NCBI GenBank assembly: GCA_043721435.1
Contig: JAYSQR010000056.1
Location: 1-21,300 of the forward strand
Direction of reading: 5' to 3'
DNA length: 21,300 nucleotides
Source of the DNA: VFJL01 sp043721435
GTDB taxonomy: Bacteria; Pseudomonadota; Gammaproteobacteria; Burkholderiales; Nitrosomonadaceae
Shown: in pieces, positions 14,371-21,209 of the stretch
How the letters are laid out: every line of letters starts with the position of its first letter
How positions within the stretch are numbered: position 1 is the stretch's first letter
Program-made: the position numbers and the translations under genes
Notes under the pieces: model-generated
Seen by the model: the letters and a program-made list of their open reading frames with translations, nothing else
What the model was told of the DNA's origin: nothing
Database searches by the model: none

Positions 14371-16950
14371 ATGCGTTTTGATAAATTAACTACCCGCTTC
14401 CAGCAGGCGCTGGCCGATGCGCAGAGTATGGCGGTTGGTCAGGACAACTCTTACATTGAGCCGCAACACCTGCTGCTGGCATTATTGCAGCAGGAAGATG
14501 GTGGCACGGCTTCGTTGCTGCAGCGCGCCGGTGCCAATGTTGCCCCGTTGCGTGATGCACTGAAGAAAAGCACGGAGCGCCTGCCCAAAGTGGAGGGCAC
14601 TGGTGGAGAAATCAGCGCCTCACGCGAACTTGGCAATCTGCTCAATCTGGCTGACAAGGAAGCACAAAAACGCGGTGACCAGTTCATCGCATCGGAACTG
14701 TTTCTGCTGGCGGCGCTGCAGGACAAGGGTGAAACCGGCACGCTGCTGAAGCAGCATGGGGCCAATCGCACGGCGCTGGAGCAGACCATCAGTACGGTGC
14801 GCGGCGGCGAGAATGTCGGCAGCGCCGAAGCCGAAAGCAGCCGTGAATCCCTGAAAAAATATACGCTCGATCTCACTGACCGTGCACGCATGGGTAAGCT
14901 CGATCCGGTGATCGGACGTGATGATGAAATCCGCCGCACCATTCAGGTATTGCAGCGGCGCACCAAAAACAATCCGGTTCTGATCGGTGAACCCGGTGTG
15001 GGCAAGACCGCTATCGTCGAGGGTCTGGCGCAGCGGATCGTCAATGGCGAGGTGCCGGAAACTCTGAAAAACAAGCGCGTGTTGTCGCTCGACATGGCTG
15101 CGCTGCTGGCCGGGGCCAAATACCGTGGTGAATTCGAAGAACGCCTGAAGTCGGTATTGAAGGAACTCGCGCAGGATGAAGGCAGCACCATCGTATTTAT
15201 CGACGAATTGCACACCATGGTCGGCGCGGGCAAGGCGGAAGGTGCGATGGATGCGGGCAATATGCTCAAGCCTGCACTGGCGCGAGGCGAGTTGCATTGC
15301 GTAGGCGCCACCACGCTGGATGAATACCGTAAATACGTCGAAAAGGATGCCGCACTGGAACGCCGCTTTCAGAAAGTACTGGTGGACGAGCCCAGCGTGG
15401 AAGCCACCATCGCCATTCTGCGCGGGTTGCAGGAAAGATACGAGCTGCATCATGGCGTGGACATCACCGACCCGGCCATCATTGCGGCGGCGGAACTGTC
15501 GCACCGCTACATCACCGACCGTTTTCTGCCGGACAAGGCGATCGACCTGATCGACGAGGCTGCGGCGCGCGTCAGAATGGAAATCGATTCCAAGCCCGAA
15601 GTGATGGACAAACTGGATCGCCGTCTGATCCAGCTCAAGATCGAGCGCGAGGCGATGAAGAAGGAGAAGGACGAGGCCTCGCAAAAACGTCTTGCGCTGA
15701 TCGAAGACGAGATCAAGAAACTGCAACGCGAATACGCCGATCTGGAAGAGATCTTGAAGGCGGAAAAAGGTGCGGCGCAAGGCACGGCGCAACTCAAGGA
15801 GGAAATGGACAAGGTGCGCGCCGAGATCGTCAAGCTGCAACGCGAAGGCAAGCTGGAAAAAGTTGCCGAGCTGCAATATGGCAAGTTGCCACAGCTCGAA
15901 GCCAAACTGAAAGAAGCGGTACATGTCGAGGAGAGCAAGCCCAAGAATCGTTTGCTGCGCACCCAGGTTGGCGCGGAGGAAATCGCCGAAGTGGTGAGCC
16001 GCGCCACCGGCATCCCCGTTTCCAGGATGATGCAGGGCGAACGGGAAAAGCTTCTGCATATGGAGCAAAAACTGCACGAGCGCGTGGTCGGGCAGGACGA
16101 GGCGGTACGGCTGGTGTCGGATGCGATCCGCCGCTCACGCGCGGGGCTTTCCGACCCCAATCGTCCTTATGGCTCGTTCCTGTTCCTGGGGCCGACGGGT
16201 GTGGGTAAAACCGAGTTGTGCAAGGCACTGGCAGGTTTTCTGTTCGACTCCGAAGATCGCCTGATTCGCATCGACATGAGCGAATACATGGAGAAACATT
16301 CCGTGGCGCGGTTGATCGGTGCGCCGCCCGGATATGTGGGCTATGAGGAAGGTGGCGGCCTGACCGAAGCGGTGCGCAGAAAGCCGTACGCGGTGATTCT
16401 GCTGGACGAGGTGGAAAAAGCGCACCCGGATGTGTTCAACGTATTATTGCAGGCACTGGATGACGGTCGCATGACCGATGGTCAGGGGCGCACCGTCGAT
16501 TTCAAGAACACTGTGATCGTGATGACCTCCAACCTCGGTTCACAGATGATCCAGCAAATGACGGGCGATGATTATCAGGTAATCAAGCTGGCGGTGATGG
16601 GCGAGGTGAAATCTTATTTCCGCCCCGAATTCATCAATCGCATCGATGAGGTAGTGGTATTCCATGCGCTGGACGAGAAGCACATCCAGTCGATAGCGCG
16701 AATACAGTTACAATATCTGGAGGCACGGCTGGCGAAGCTGGAAATGAAACTACAGGTGTCGGAAGCCGCGCTGACGGAACTCGCCCAGGCTGGTTTCGAT
16801 CCGGTTTTCGGTGCGCGCCCGTTGAAGCGCGCGATCCAGGCGCAAATCGAAAACCCTTTGGCAAAAGAGATACTCGAAGGCCGCTTCGCCGCCAAAGACA
16901 CAATCAAAGTAGATTGCAGAAACGGTGTATGGGTATTTGCAAAGGCGTGA
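14371..16950 (+). CDS. clpB: ClpB disaggregase (AAA+ Hsp100 chaperone)
   Basis: ClpB is a hexameric ATP-driven disaggregase that works with DnaK to rescue aggregated proteins in the cytoplasm. The 859-residue protein (family about 857) has the Clp N domain (about 1-145), NBD1 with Walker A GEPGVGKT at 206-213 and FIDELHTMVGAGKA, the coiled-coil M domain (about 405-525, including ELQYGKLPQLE), and NBD2 with Walker A GPTGVGKT at 607-614 and LLDEVEKAHPDVFN. All motifs look intact. The frame opens at a GTG at 14359, but the ATG at 14371 follows GGAGGG at good spacing and gives the family start MRFDKLTTRFQQAL. It has its own sigma-32 promoter and appears monocistronic; no clear terminator is seen in the 146 bases before dapA. 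Confidence 0.97.
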   Translation: MRFDKLTTRFQQALADAQSMAVGQDNSYIEPQHLLLALLQQEDGGTASLLQRAGANVAPLRDALKKSTERLPKVEGTGGEISASRELGNLLNLADKEAQKRGDQFIASELFLLAALQDKGETGTLLKQHGANRTALEQTISTVRGGENVGSAEAESSRESLKKYTLDLTDRARMGKLDPVIGRDDEIRRTIQVLQRRTKNNPVLIGEPGVGKTAIVEGLAQRIVNGEVPETLKNKRVLSLDMAALLAGAKYRGEFEERLKSVLKELAQDEGSTIVFIDELHTMVGAGKAEGAMDAGNMLKPALARGELHCVGATTLDEYRKYVEKDAALERRFQKVLVDEPSVEATIAILRGLQERYELHHGVDITDPAIIAAAELSHRYITDRFLPDKAIDLIDEAAARVRMEIDSKPEVMDKLDRRLIQLKIEREAMKKEKDEASQKRLALIEDEIKKLQREYADLEEILKAEKGAAQGTAQLKEEMDKVRAEIVKLQREGKLEKVAELQYGKLPQLEAKLKEAVHVEESKPKNRLLRTQVGAEEIAEVVSRATGIPVSRMMQGEREKLLHMEQKLHERVVGQDEAVRLVSDAIRRSRAGLSDPNRPYGSFLFLGPTGVGKTELCKALAGFLFDSEDRLIRIDMSEYMEKHSVARLIGAPPGYVGYEEGGGLTEAVRRKPYAVILLDEVEKAHPDVFNVLLQALDDGRMTDGQGRTVDFKNTVIVMTSNLGSQMIQQMTGDDYQVIKLAVMGEVKSYFRPEFINRIDEVVVFHALDEKHIQSIARIQLQYLEARLAKLEMKLQVSEAALTELAQAGFDPVFGARPLKRAIQAQIENPLAKEILEGRFAAKDTIKVDCRNGVWVFAKA

Positions 16951-17040
16951 TTTACGGTGCGGGGGCGTGGAGTATAGTGTACAATAAAAAATACAGGCCA
17001 CGTTGGCTGGAATGATGGCCCAGTCTGATGCAGCGAATAT

Positions 17041-17069
17041 TCTTGGGAGGCGCAAGATTCGGGTAAAAT
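17041..17069 (+). promoter_or_regulatory. Candidate promoter of the dapA-bamC genes
   Basis: TAAAAT (17064-17069) is a good -10 box. TCTTGG (17041-17046) at 17-base spacing is a poor -35. The overlapping TTGGGA is a better match but sits at a shorter spacing. The predicted start is near 17076, about 20 bases before dapA. Confidence 0.35.
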
Positions 17070-17096
17070 ATCGGCTTTTTTAGCGGATAGAGGGTT

Positions 17097-18005
17097 ATGC
17101 GCAGTATTGCAATGAGAGGCAGCCTGGTCGCCATCGTTACGCCCATGCACGCAGCAGGCGAACTTGATCTGGAGCGTTTCCGCGCCCTGATTGATTTCCA
17201 TGTGGCGCAGGGGACAGACGGCATCGTGGTGGCGGGTACTACCGGCGAGTCTCCCACAGTCGATTTCGACGAGCATCATTTGCTGATCCGTATCGCGGTG
17301 GAGCATGCCGCCGGGCGCGTGCCGGTGCTCGCCGGTACCGGCGCGAATTCTACCCGGGAAGCCATAGACCTGTCGATCTACGCCAAGGATGCCGGCGCAG
17401 ACGCGAGCTTGTCAGTAGTTCCCTATTACAATAAACCCACCCAGGAAGGCTTGTATCAGCACTTCAGAGCGGTTGCGGAAGCGGTGGATATCCCACAGAT
17501 TTTGTACAATGTGCCGGGCAGGACAGTGGCGGATATCGCCAACGATACGACACTACGGCTGGCACAGATCCCCAATATCGTCGGCATCAAGGATGCGACC
17601 GGTGACATTGGCCGCGGTTCCGATCTGTTGCGCCGCGCCCCGCCAGATTTTGCAATCTATAGCGGAGATGATGCCAGCGCTCTGGCGCTGTTGTTGCTGG
17701 GCGGGCATGGCGTGATCTCGGTCACGGCCAATGTCGCGCCGAAACTAATGCACGAAATGTGCGCGGCAGCATTCGTCGGCGATCTGACCGCCGCCCGCGC
17801 GGCCAACAATAAACTGCTGGGGCTGCATCTGCATCTGTTCATTGAAGCCAACCCGATCCCGGTGAAATGGGCGCTGGCACAAATGGGGCTGATAGGCCCC
17901 AGTCTGAGGCTGCCGTTGACCCCGCTGTCGGCGCAGTATCATCAGGTCGTCAGGGAAGCGATGCGCCAAGCCGGGATTCATGCTGCAGCAGGGCTGGATA
18001 TTTAA
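17097..18005 (+). CDS. dapA: 4-hydroxy-tetrahydrodipicolinate synthase
   Basis: It condenses pyruvate with aspartate semialdehyde to start the lysine/diaminopimelate branch. The (beta/alpha)8 protein keeps GTTGES near 48-53, YYNKPTQEGLYQHF, Y137 in YNVPGRT, the Schiff-base lysine K165 in GIKDATGD, SGDDASAL and GVISVTANVAP. The ATG at 17097 has AGAGGG only two bases before it. The ATG at 17112 (MRGSLVAIVTPM) matches the usual family N-terminus better but has no ribosome site of its own, so the start is uncertain by five codons. It shares its substrate with hom in this window. bamC starts one base after its stop, the same dapA-bamC order as in E. coli. Confidence 0.95.
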   Translation: MRSIAMRGSLVAIVTPMHAAGELDLERFRALIDFHVAQGTDGIVVAGTTGESPTVDFDEHHLLIRIAVEHAAGRVPVLAGTGANSTREAIDLSIYAKDAGADASLSVVPYYNKPTQEGLYQHFRAVAEAVDIPQILYNVPGRTVADIANDTTLRLAQIPNIVGIKDATGDIGRGSDLLRRAPPDFAIYSGDDASALALLLLGGHGVISVTANVAPKLMHEMCAAAFVGDLTAARAANNKLLGLHLHLFIEANPIPVKWALAQMGLIGPSLRLPLTPLSAQYHQVVREAMRQAGIHAAAGLDI

Positions 18006-18006
18006 T

Positions 18007-19149
18007 ATGAGATGGCGCAGAACGGTCACACGCTGTCTGGCATTGGTGGTGGCGGTGACAGTGACGGGCTGTAACCTGATGACCTTGCTGCCGGAAAGCA
18101 AGAAAATGGATTACAAGTCGGCAGGCAAACTGCCGCCGCTGGAAGTGCCGCCAGATCTGACTGCGCCGAGTACGGATGAACGCTATATTGTTCCTGATAT
18201 CAACCCGTCAGGAAGCGCGACTTATTCCGCCTATAACAAAGAGCGTACGGGCAAGCCCGGAGCGGGCTCCACTTCTCTTCTGCCTGCGGCGGACGAATCT
18301 GGGCCGCACATCGAGCGTGCCGGTACTCAGCGCTGGCTGGTGGTGAAAGGTGAGCCGGAAGTAGTATGGCCGATAGTAAAAGAATTCTGGCAGGAGCTGG
18401 GTTTTATCATCAATGTGGAAACACCCGCAGCCGGAGTGATGGAAACAGATTGGGCAGAAAATCGTGCCAATATTCCACAAGATATCATACGCAGCATACT
18501 TTCCAAAGTTCTGGACAGCATGTATTCGACCGGTCAGCGCGACAAGTTCCGCACCCGCCTGGAACGGGGCGAAGCGGGCACTACTGAAATATACATCAGC
18601 CACCGCGGCATGGACGAAGTGCTGGAAGGCAATACACGTACCGTCTGGCAGCCGCGGCCTGCCGATCAGAGCCTGGAAGCCGAGATGCTTGCCCGTCTGA
18701 TGATGCGCTTCGGCGTGGAGGAAGCGCGCGCCCGAACGGCGGTGGCCAGCCCAGGCGGCGTTCAGCAACGTGCGCGCATTGACCGTGAACGTGGTGGAAT
18801 TCTCACGCTGAACGAGGCATTTGATCGTTCATGGCGGCGCGTCGGGCTGGCGCTTGACCGCGTTGGCTTTACCGTGGAAGACCGTGATCGCTCACAAGGC
18901 ATTTACTTCGTGCGCTATGTCAATCCCGATAAAGATAACGAAAAGGGTGGCGAAGGCATGCTGGCAAAACTTGCCTTCTGGCGCAGCGAAGCCGCTGCCG
19001 CTGCCGCTGCCAAACCGGAGCAATACCGCATTCAGGTGAGTACGGCAGAGGCTGGCAGCGAAGTCAAAGTGCTCAATCAAGAAGGTGCCCCGGAAAAATC
19101 CGCTACGGCAACCAAGATATTGAATCTGCTATATGAGCAGCTCAAGTAA
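18007..19149 (+). CDS. bamC: BamC (NlpB) lipoprotein of the outer-membrane assembly complex
   Basis: BamC is an accessory lipoprotein of the Bam machine that inserts beta-barrel proteins into the outer membrane. The 380-residue precursor has a basic N-terminus (MRWRRTVTR), a hydrophobic stretch and the lipobox VTGC with acylated C22. The mature N-terminus has the BamC linker motif LEVPPDLTAP and ERYIVP. Two helix-grip-like domains follow, with WLVVKGEPEVVWPIVKEF and METDWAEN in the first. Length is greater than E. coli BamC (344). An upstream in-frame ATG at 17980 lies within dapA; 18007 gives a proper signal peptide. One base separates it from dapA, so they are co-transcribed. A run of Ala residues near 338-344 is a low-complexity insert. 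Confidence 0.9.
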   Translation: MRWRRTVTRCLALVVAVTVTGCNLMTLLPESKKMDYKSAGKLPPLEVPPDLTAPSTDERYIVPDINPSGSATYSAYNKERTGKPGAGSTSLLPAADESGPHIERAGTQRWLVVKGEPEVVWPIVKEFWQELGFIINVETPAAGVMETDWAENRANIPQDIIRSILSKVLDSMYSTGQRDKFRTRLERGEAGTTEIYISHRGMDEVLEGNTRTVWQPRPADQSLEAEMLARLMMRFGVEEARARTAVASPGGVQQRARIDRERGGILTLNEAFDRSWRRVGLALDRVGFTVEDRDRSQGIYFVRYVNPDKDNEKGGEGMLAKLAFWRSEAAAAAAAKPEQYRIQVSTAEAGSEVKVLNQEGAPEKSATATKILNLLYEQLK

Positions 19150-19163
19150 TTCTAATCCTGTAA

Positions 19164-19931
19164 ATGCGCTTTGCCTGCTTAGGTAGCGGCTCCCAGGGAA
19201 ACGGTCTGGTGGTCGAGGTGGCAGATACCCGGCTGTTGCTGGACTGCGGCTTTACCCTGAAAGAAACCATTGCCCGTCTCTCCCGTCTCGATCTTGATCC
19301 CGGCAAGATAAGTGGTATCGTGGTCACGCATGAGCACGACGACCATATCAGCGGCGTAGCGCGGCTGGCACGCAAATTTGCTATCCCGGTGTGGCTGACG
19401 CATGGCACCCTGCGCAGCATGGAAAAGGCCTTTGCGGCATTGCCGCAAGTCAATATCATCGACAGTCATCAGCGTTTTGCCATCGATGCCATCGAGATAG
19501 AGCCCTACCCGGTTCCGCACGATGCCCAGGAGCCGGCACAGTTTGTATTCAGTGACGGTGCAGCGCGTCTGGGCGTGCTGACCGATACTGGCTGTTCCAC
19601 CCCGCATATTGAAGCGGTCTTGAGCCGGTGCCATGCGCTGGTGCTGGAGTGCAACCACGACGCGCAAATGCTTGCGAACAGCAATTATCCGTCAAGCCTC
19701 AAGCAGCGCATCGGCGGCCGTTTCGGACATCTGGAAAATACCGCTGCGGCAAAACTCCTGGCAAATCTTGATTGCAGCCGGCTGCAGCATGTCATCGCCG
19801 CTCATTTGAGCCGGACCAACAACACTCCGCTGCTGGCGCAAGCTGCGCTGAGCAATGGCCTGAACTGCGACAGAAACTGGATCGGTATCGCCAGCCAGAA
19901 CGAGGGTTTCGGCTGGCGGCAACTGGTTTGA
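19164..19931 (+). CDS. YycJ-like metallo-beta-lactamase-fold hydrolase
   Basis: The 255-residue protein has the metallo-beta-lactamase fold with the metal motif THEHDDH (H56, H58, D60, H61), an early CLGSGSQGNG strand-loop, LLLDCGF, the Asp strand LGVLTDTG, LECNHD, and a late AHLSRTNNTP supplying a His. These resemble the YycJ/WalJ subgroup, reported in Firmicutes to act on DNA ends or affect cell-wall signalling; the proteobacterial role is not settled. It starts 14 bases after bamC and is probably the last gene of the dapA transcript. No Shine-Dalgarno is visible. A perfect palindromic terminator follows 22 bases after the stop. Confidence 0.88.
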   Translation: MRFACLGSGSQGNGLVVEVADTRLLLDCGFTLKETIARLSRLDLDPGKISGIVVTHEHDDHISGVARLARKFAIPVWLTHGTLRSMEKAFAALPQVNIIDSHQRFAIDAIEIEPYPVPHDAQEPAQFVFSDGAARLGVLTDTGCSTPHIEAVLSRCHALVLECNHDAQMLANSNYPSSLKQRIGGRFGHLENTAAAKLLANLDCSRLQHVIAAHLSRTNNTPLLAQAALSNGLNCDRNWIGIASQNEGFGWRQLV

Positions 19932-19950
19932 CCGGTTGCTTTCTGCAAGT

Positions 19951-20014
19951 ACTGCGGACGATAAAAAACCATCCCGCGGGATGGTTTTTTATCGTCCGCC
20001 AGTTAACTGCTTTA
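19951..20014. repeat. Duplicated terminator unit, copy 1
   Basis: Positions 19951-19977 are identical to 20404-20430 over 27 bases except at the hairpin tip, and GTTAACTGCTTTA at 20002-20014 recurs at 20451-20463. The offset is about 450 bases. Together with the similar lipoprotein genes this shows a tandem duplication of gene plus terminator. Confidence 0.8.
19954..19999. terminator. Perfect 46-bp palindrome, bidirectional terminator
   Basis: Every base from 19954 to 19976 pairs with 19977 to 19999. The core CCATCCCGCGGGATGG is flanked by six A's on one side and six T's on the other, so it forms an intrinsic terminator on either strand. It lies between the converging hydrolase gene and the first small lipoprotein gene and should serve both. 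Confidence 0.9.
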
Positions 20015-20035
20015 GTGGGCAGTCGGCTTGTGGAT

Positions 20036-20278
20036 TTACTTGCCTCGAGGAGCTAAATCGGTGCTGCCGTCGGGACGCGCGCTGGGGAGAATTGTAGGGC
20101 CACTTAGATCCTCATCCGCGCTAATCGGGGGTGGAGTGATTTCGGGGGAAGTGTCGACAGGCACTTTTGATATTTGTTCAAAACGAGCCTTCTCTTGCTC
20201 GGGCAGAGCTTGGTTGGGTTTACCACAGGCGGCCAGGGTGAGTGCCACCAGGGTGACGGCGAGGAGCGGGAGTCTCAT
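20036..20278 (-). CDS. Small lipoprotein A, C-terminally shortened paralog
   Basis: The 80-residue precursor has a signal peptide (MRLPLLAVTLVALTL) and the lipobox LAAC with acylated C18 and Gly at +2, which favours outer-membrane sorting. The mature part is short, Pro-rich and probably unstructured, and shares ADEDLSGP with lipoprotein B. The start at 20278 follows AAGGAAA; an upstream ATG at 20326 would spoil the signal peptide. Beyond its TAA the same frame reads I-H-K-P-T-A-H then stop at 20012-20014, matching the AHKPPQVH end of B. So A appears truncated by a nonsense change at 20036-20038. I recognise no family and propose no function. Confidence 0.75.
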   Translation of the reverse strand: MRLPLLAVTLVALTLAACGKPNQALPEQEKARFEQISKVPVDTSPEITPPPISADEDLSGPTILPSARPDGSTDLAPRGK

Positions 20279-20316
20279 TATTCGGTTTCCTTGATAAATG
20301 GTTTGGGACAATATGT

Positions 20317-20345
20317 AGTGTAACAAAAATTAATGTATAACGAAA
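20317..20345 (-). promoter_or_regulatory. Weak candidate promoter of lipoprotein A
   Basis: On the minus strand TTTCGT (20345-20340) and TACACT (20322-20317) are 17 bases apart. The -10 is good and the -35 poor. It sits about 40 bases before the start codon. Confidence 0.28.
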
Positions 20346-20362
20346 TAACTAGCCGCTCCAGG

Positions 20363-20386
20363 TGCAAGAAACCGGCCGGTTTTGCA
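20363..20386. repeat. Imperfect palindrome upstream of lipoprotein A
   Basis: AAACCGG/CCGGTTT (20369-20382) is a perfect 14-bp palindrome extended by TGCA arms (20363-20366, 20383-20386) past a two-base bulge. It lies just upstream of the weak promoter of A and downstream of the terminator of B. It could be an operator or hairpin; no T-run follows. Confidence 0.35.
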
Positions 20387-20403
20387 TGACGTTTTCTACC
20401 TGC

Positions 20404-20463
20404 ACTGCGGACGATAAAAAACCATCCCGCAGGATGGTTTTTTTGTGCCGGTTAACTGCTTTA
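20404..20463. repeat. Duplicated terminator unit, copy 2
   Basis: This is the second copy of the unit at 19951-20014. Its outer arm has diverged (GTGCC in place of ATCGTCCGCC), so only the 12-bp core stem remains. The shared GTTAACTGCTTTA contributes the stop codon of lipoprotein B. Confidence 0.8.
20416..20443 (-). terminator. Rho-independent terminator of lipoprotein B
   Basis: AAAAAACCATCC (20416-20427) and GGATGGTTTTTT (20432-20443) form a perfect 12-bp stem with a 4-base loop, 17 bases after the stop of B on the minus strand. It has a T-run in both directions. Confidence 0.85.
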
Positions 20464-20748
20464 ATGAACCTGCGGGGGTTTGTGGGCTTCCTGGCCTGGT
20501 TTGAGGGGGTTACCATTGCCATCGAGGGCAAAACCGGGGAGTTCGGCCGGACCGCTAAGATCTTCATCTGCCTTAATGGCATCTGTCACTTCAGCAAGAC
20601 CCATTTCTTTACGCTCTTGCCCTAGGGTGCCGCCTCCTTCCATGTTGGTGCCATAAGTTTCTGAACCGGCTTGTTCTGCCTGTTTGGGTCTGTCGCAGGC
20701 GGTGAATGTCAATGCTACCAGAGCGGCAGCGAGAAGCGGAAGTTTCAT
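20461..20748 (-). CDS. Small lipoprotein B with Asp at +2
   Basis: The 95-residue precursor has a signal peptide (MKLPLLAAALVALTF) and lipobox FTAC with acylated C18. Asp follows the Cys (+2), the classic Lol-avoidance signal that keeps lipoproteins in the inner membrane in enterobacteria, unlike paralogs A and C (Gly). The mature part is Gly/Pro/Glu-rich, likely disordered, and contains KADEDLSGPAELPGF, which is shared in part with A. The ATG follows AAGGAA at good spacing. It has a fair promoter upstream (20818-20847) and its own terminator downstream, so it is probably transcribed alone. No family is recognised. Confidence 0.8.
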   Translation of the reverse strand: MKLPLLAAALVALTFTACDRPKQAEQAGSETYGTNMEGGGTLGQERKEMGLAEVTDAIKADEDLSGPAELPGFALDGNGNPLKPGQEAHKPPQVH

Positions 20749-20817
20749 TGTATATATTCCTTGTGTTAGTTAAATAAAATAGCTTGCAGCAGGCCGTGTA
20801 GTAGCATCGGGCAGCGT

Positions 20818-20847
20818 AGTATATAGCAAAAGTACTTTGATTATCAA
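20818..20847 (-). promoter_or_regulatory. Candidate promoter of lipoprotein B with overlapping palindrome
   Basis: On the minus strand TTGATA (20847-20842) and TATACT (20823-20818) are 18 bases apart, each matching sigma-70 consensus at five of six positions. The -35 overlaps the inverted repeat TTTGAT-T-ATCAAA (20836-20848), a possible operator. The predicted leader is about 60 nt. Confidence 0.5.
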
Positions 20848-20899
20848 AATATTTAACTAATTTAAGTTGCTGATTCCTGGGCGCGGTCTCTTGCATAAC

Positions 20900-20925
20900 A
20901 AAAGCCATCTTTCGGGGCGGCTTTT
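20900..20925 (-). terminator. Terminator downstream of lipoprotein C
   Basis: AAAAGCC (20900-20906) and GGCTTTT (20919-20925) form a 7-bp stem with a 12-base, partly pairing loop, 40 bases past the stop of C. The minus-strand T-run is short (TTTTG); the plus-strand run is longer, so it may also block antisense transcription. Confidence 0.6.
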
Positions 20926-20965
20926 TTGCCTGCTAGTTGCCGGGATTTTACCCCGACTATCGACA

Positions 20966-21169
20966 TCATTTGCCAGTAGTTGCAGTGCCAGCCGGGGCCG
21001 GGGCCGGCTCCTCATCTTTAAGCACGTCAAAATTTGGCTCAGAGTCACGCGGTGCATCCGCAGAGGGCGGCGGTTTATCCATGGGGTAACCGTCGAGACT
21101 TTTTTTACCTTCACCACAAGCAGTCAGCGTCAATGCGGTCAAGGCAGCAATGAGGAGCGTGTATTTCAT
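20966..21169 (-). CDS. Small lipoprotein C
   Basis: The 67-residue precursor has a signal peptide (MKYTLLIAALTALTL) and lipobox LTAC with acylated C18, the same position as in A and B, followed by Gly at +2. The mature part is acidic and Pro/Ala-rich (DKPPPSADAP, EEPAPAPAGTATTGK) and probably disordered. Similarity to A and B is clear only in the signal peptide and overall composition. The ATG follows AAGGGAAA. It is the first of three tandem lipoprotein genes on this strand and has its own downstream hairpin. No family is recognised. Confidence 0.75.
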   Translation of the reverse strand: MKYTLLIAALTALTLTACGEGKKSLDGYPMDKPPPSADAPRDSEPNFDVLKDEEPAPAPAGTATTGK

Positions 21170-21209
21170 TATACGATTTCCCTTAAAAATTTTAGTAAGG
21201 CAAAGTCAG

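Noticed and set aside
14620..16077. 485-codon minus-strand open frame within clpB
   Set aside because: It is antisense to a fully conserved ClpB sequence and is rich in Leu, Phe, His and Gln, as expected of the mirror of a strongly biased gene.
20028..20294. 88-codon plus-strand open frame opposite lipoprotein A
   Set aside because: It mirrors the lipoprotein coding sequence, which has a signal peptide, lipobox, ribosome site and terminator on the minus strand.
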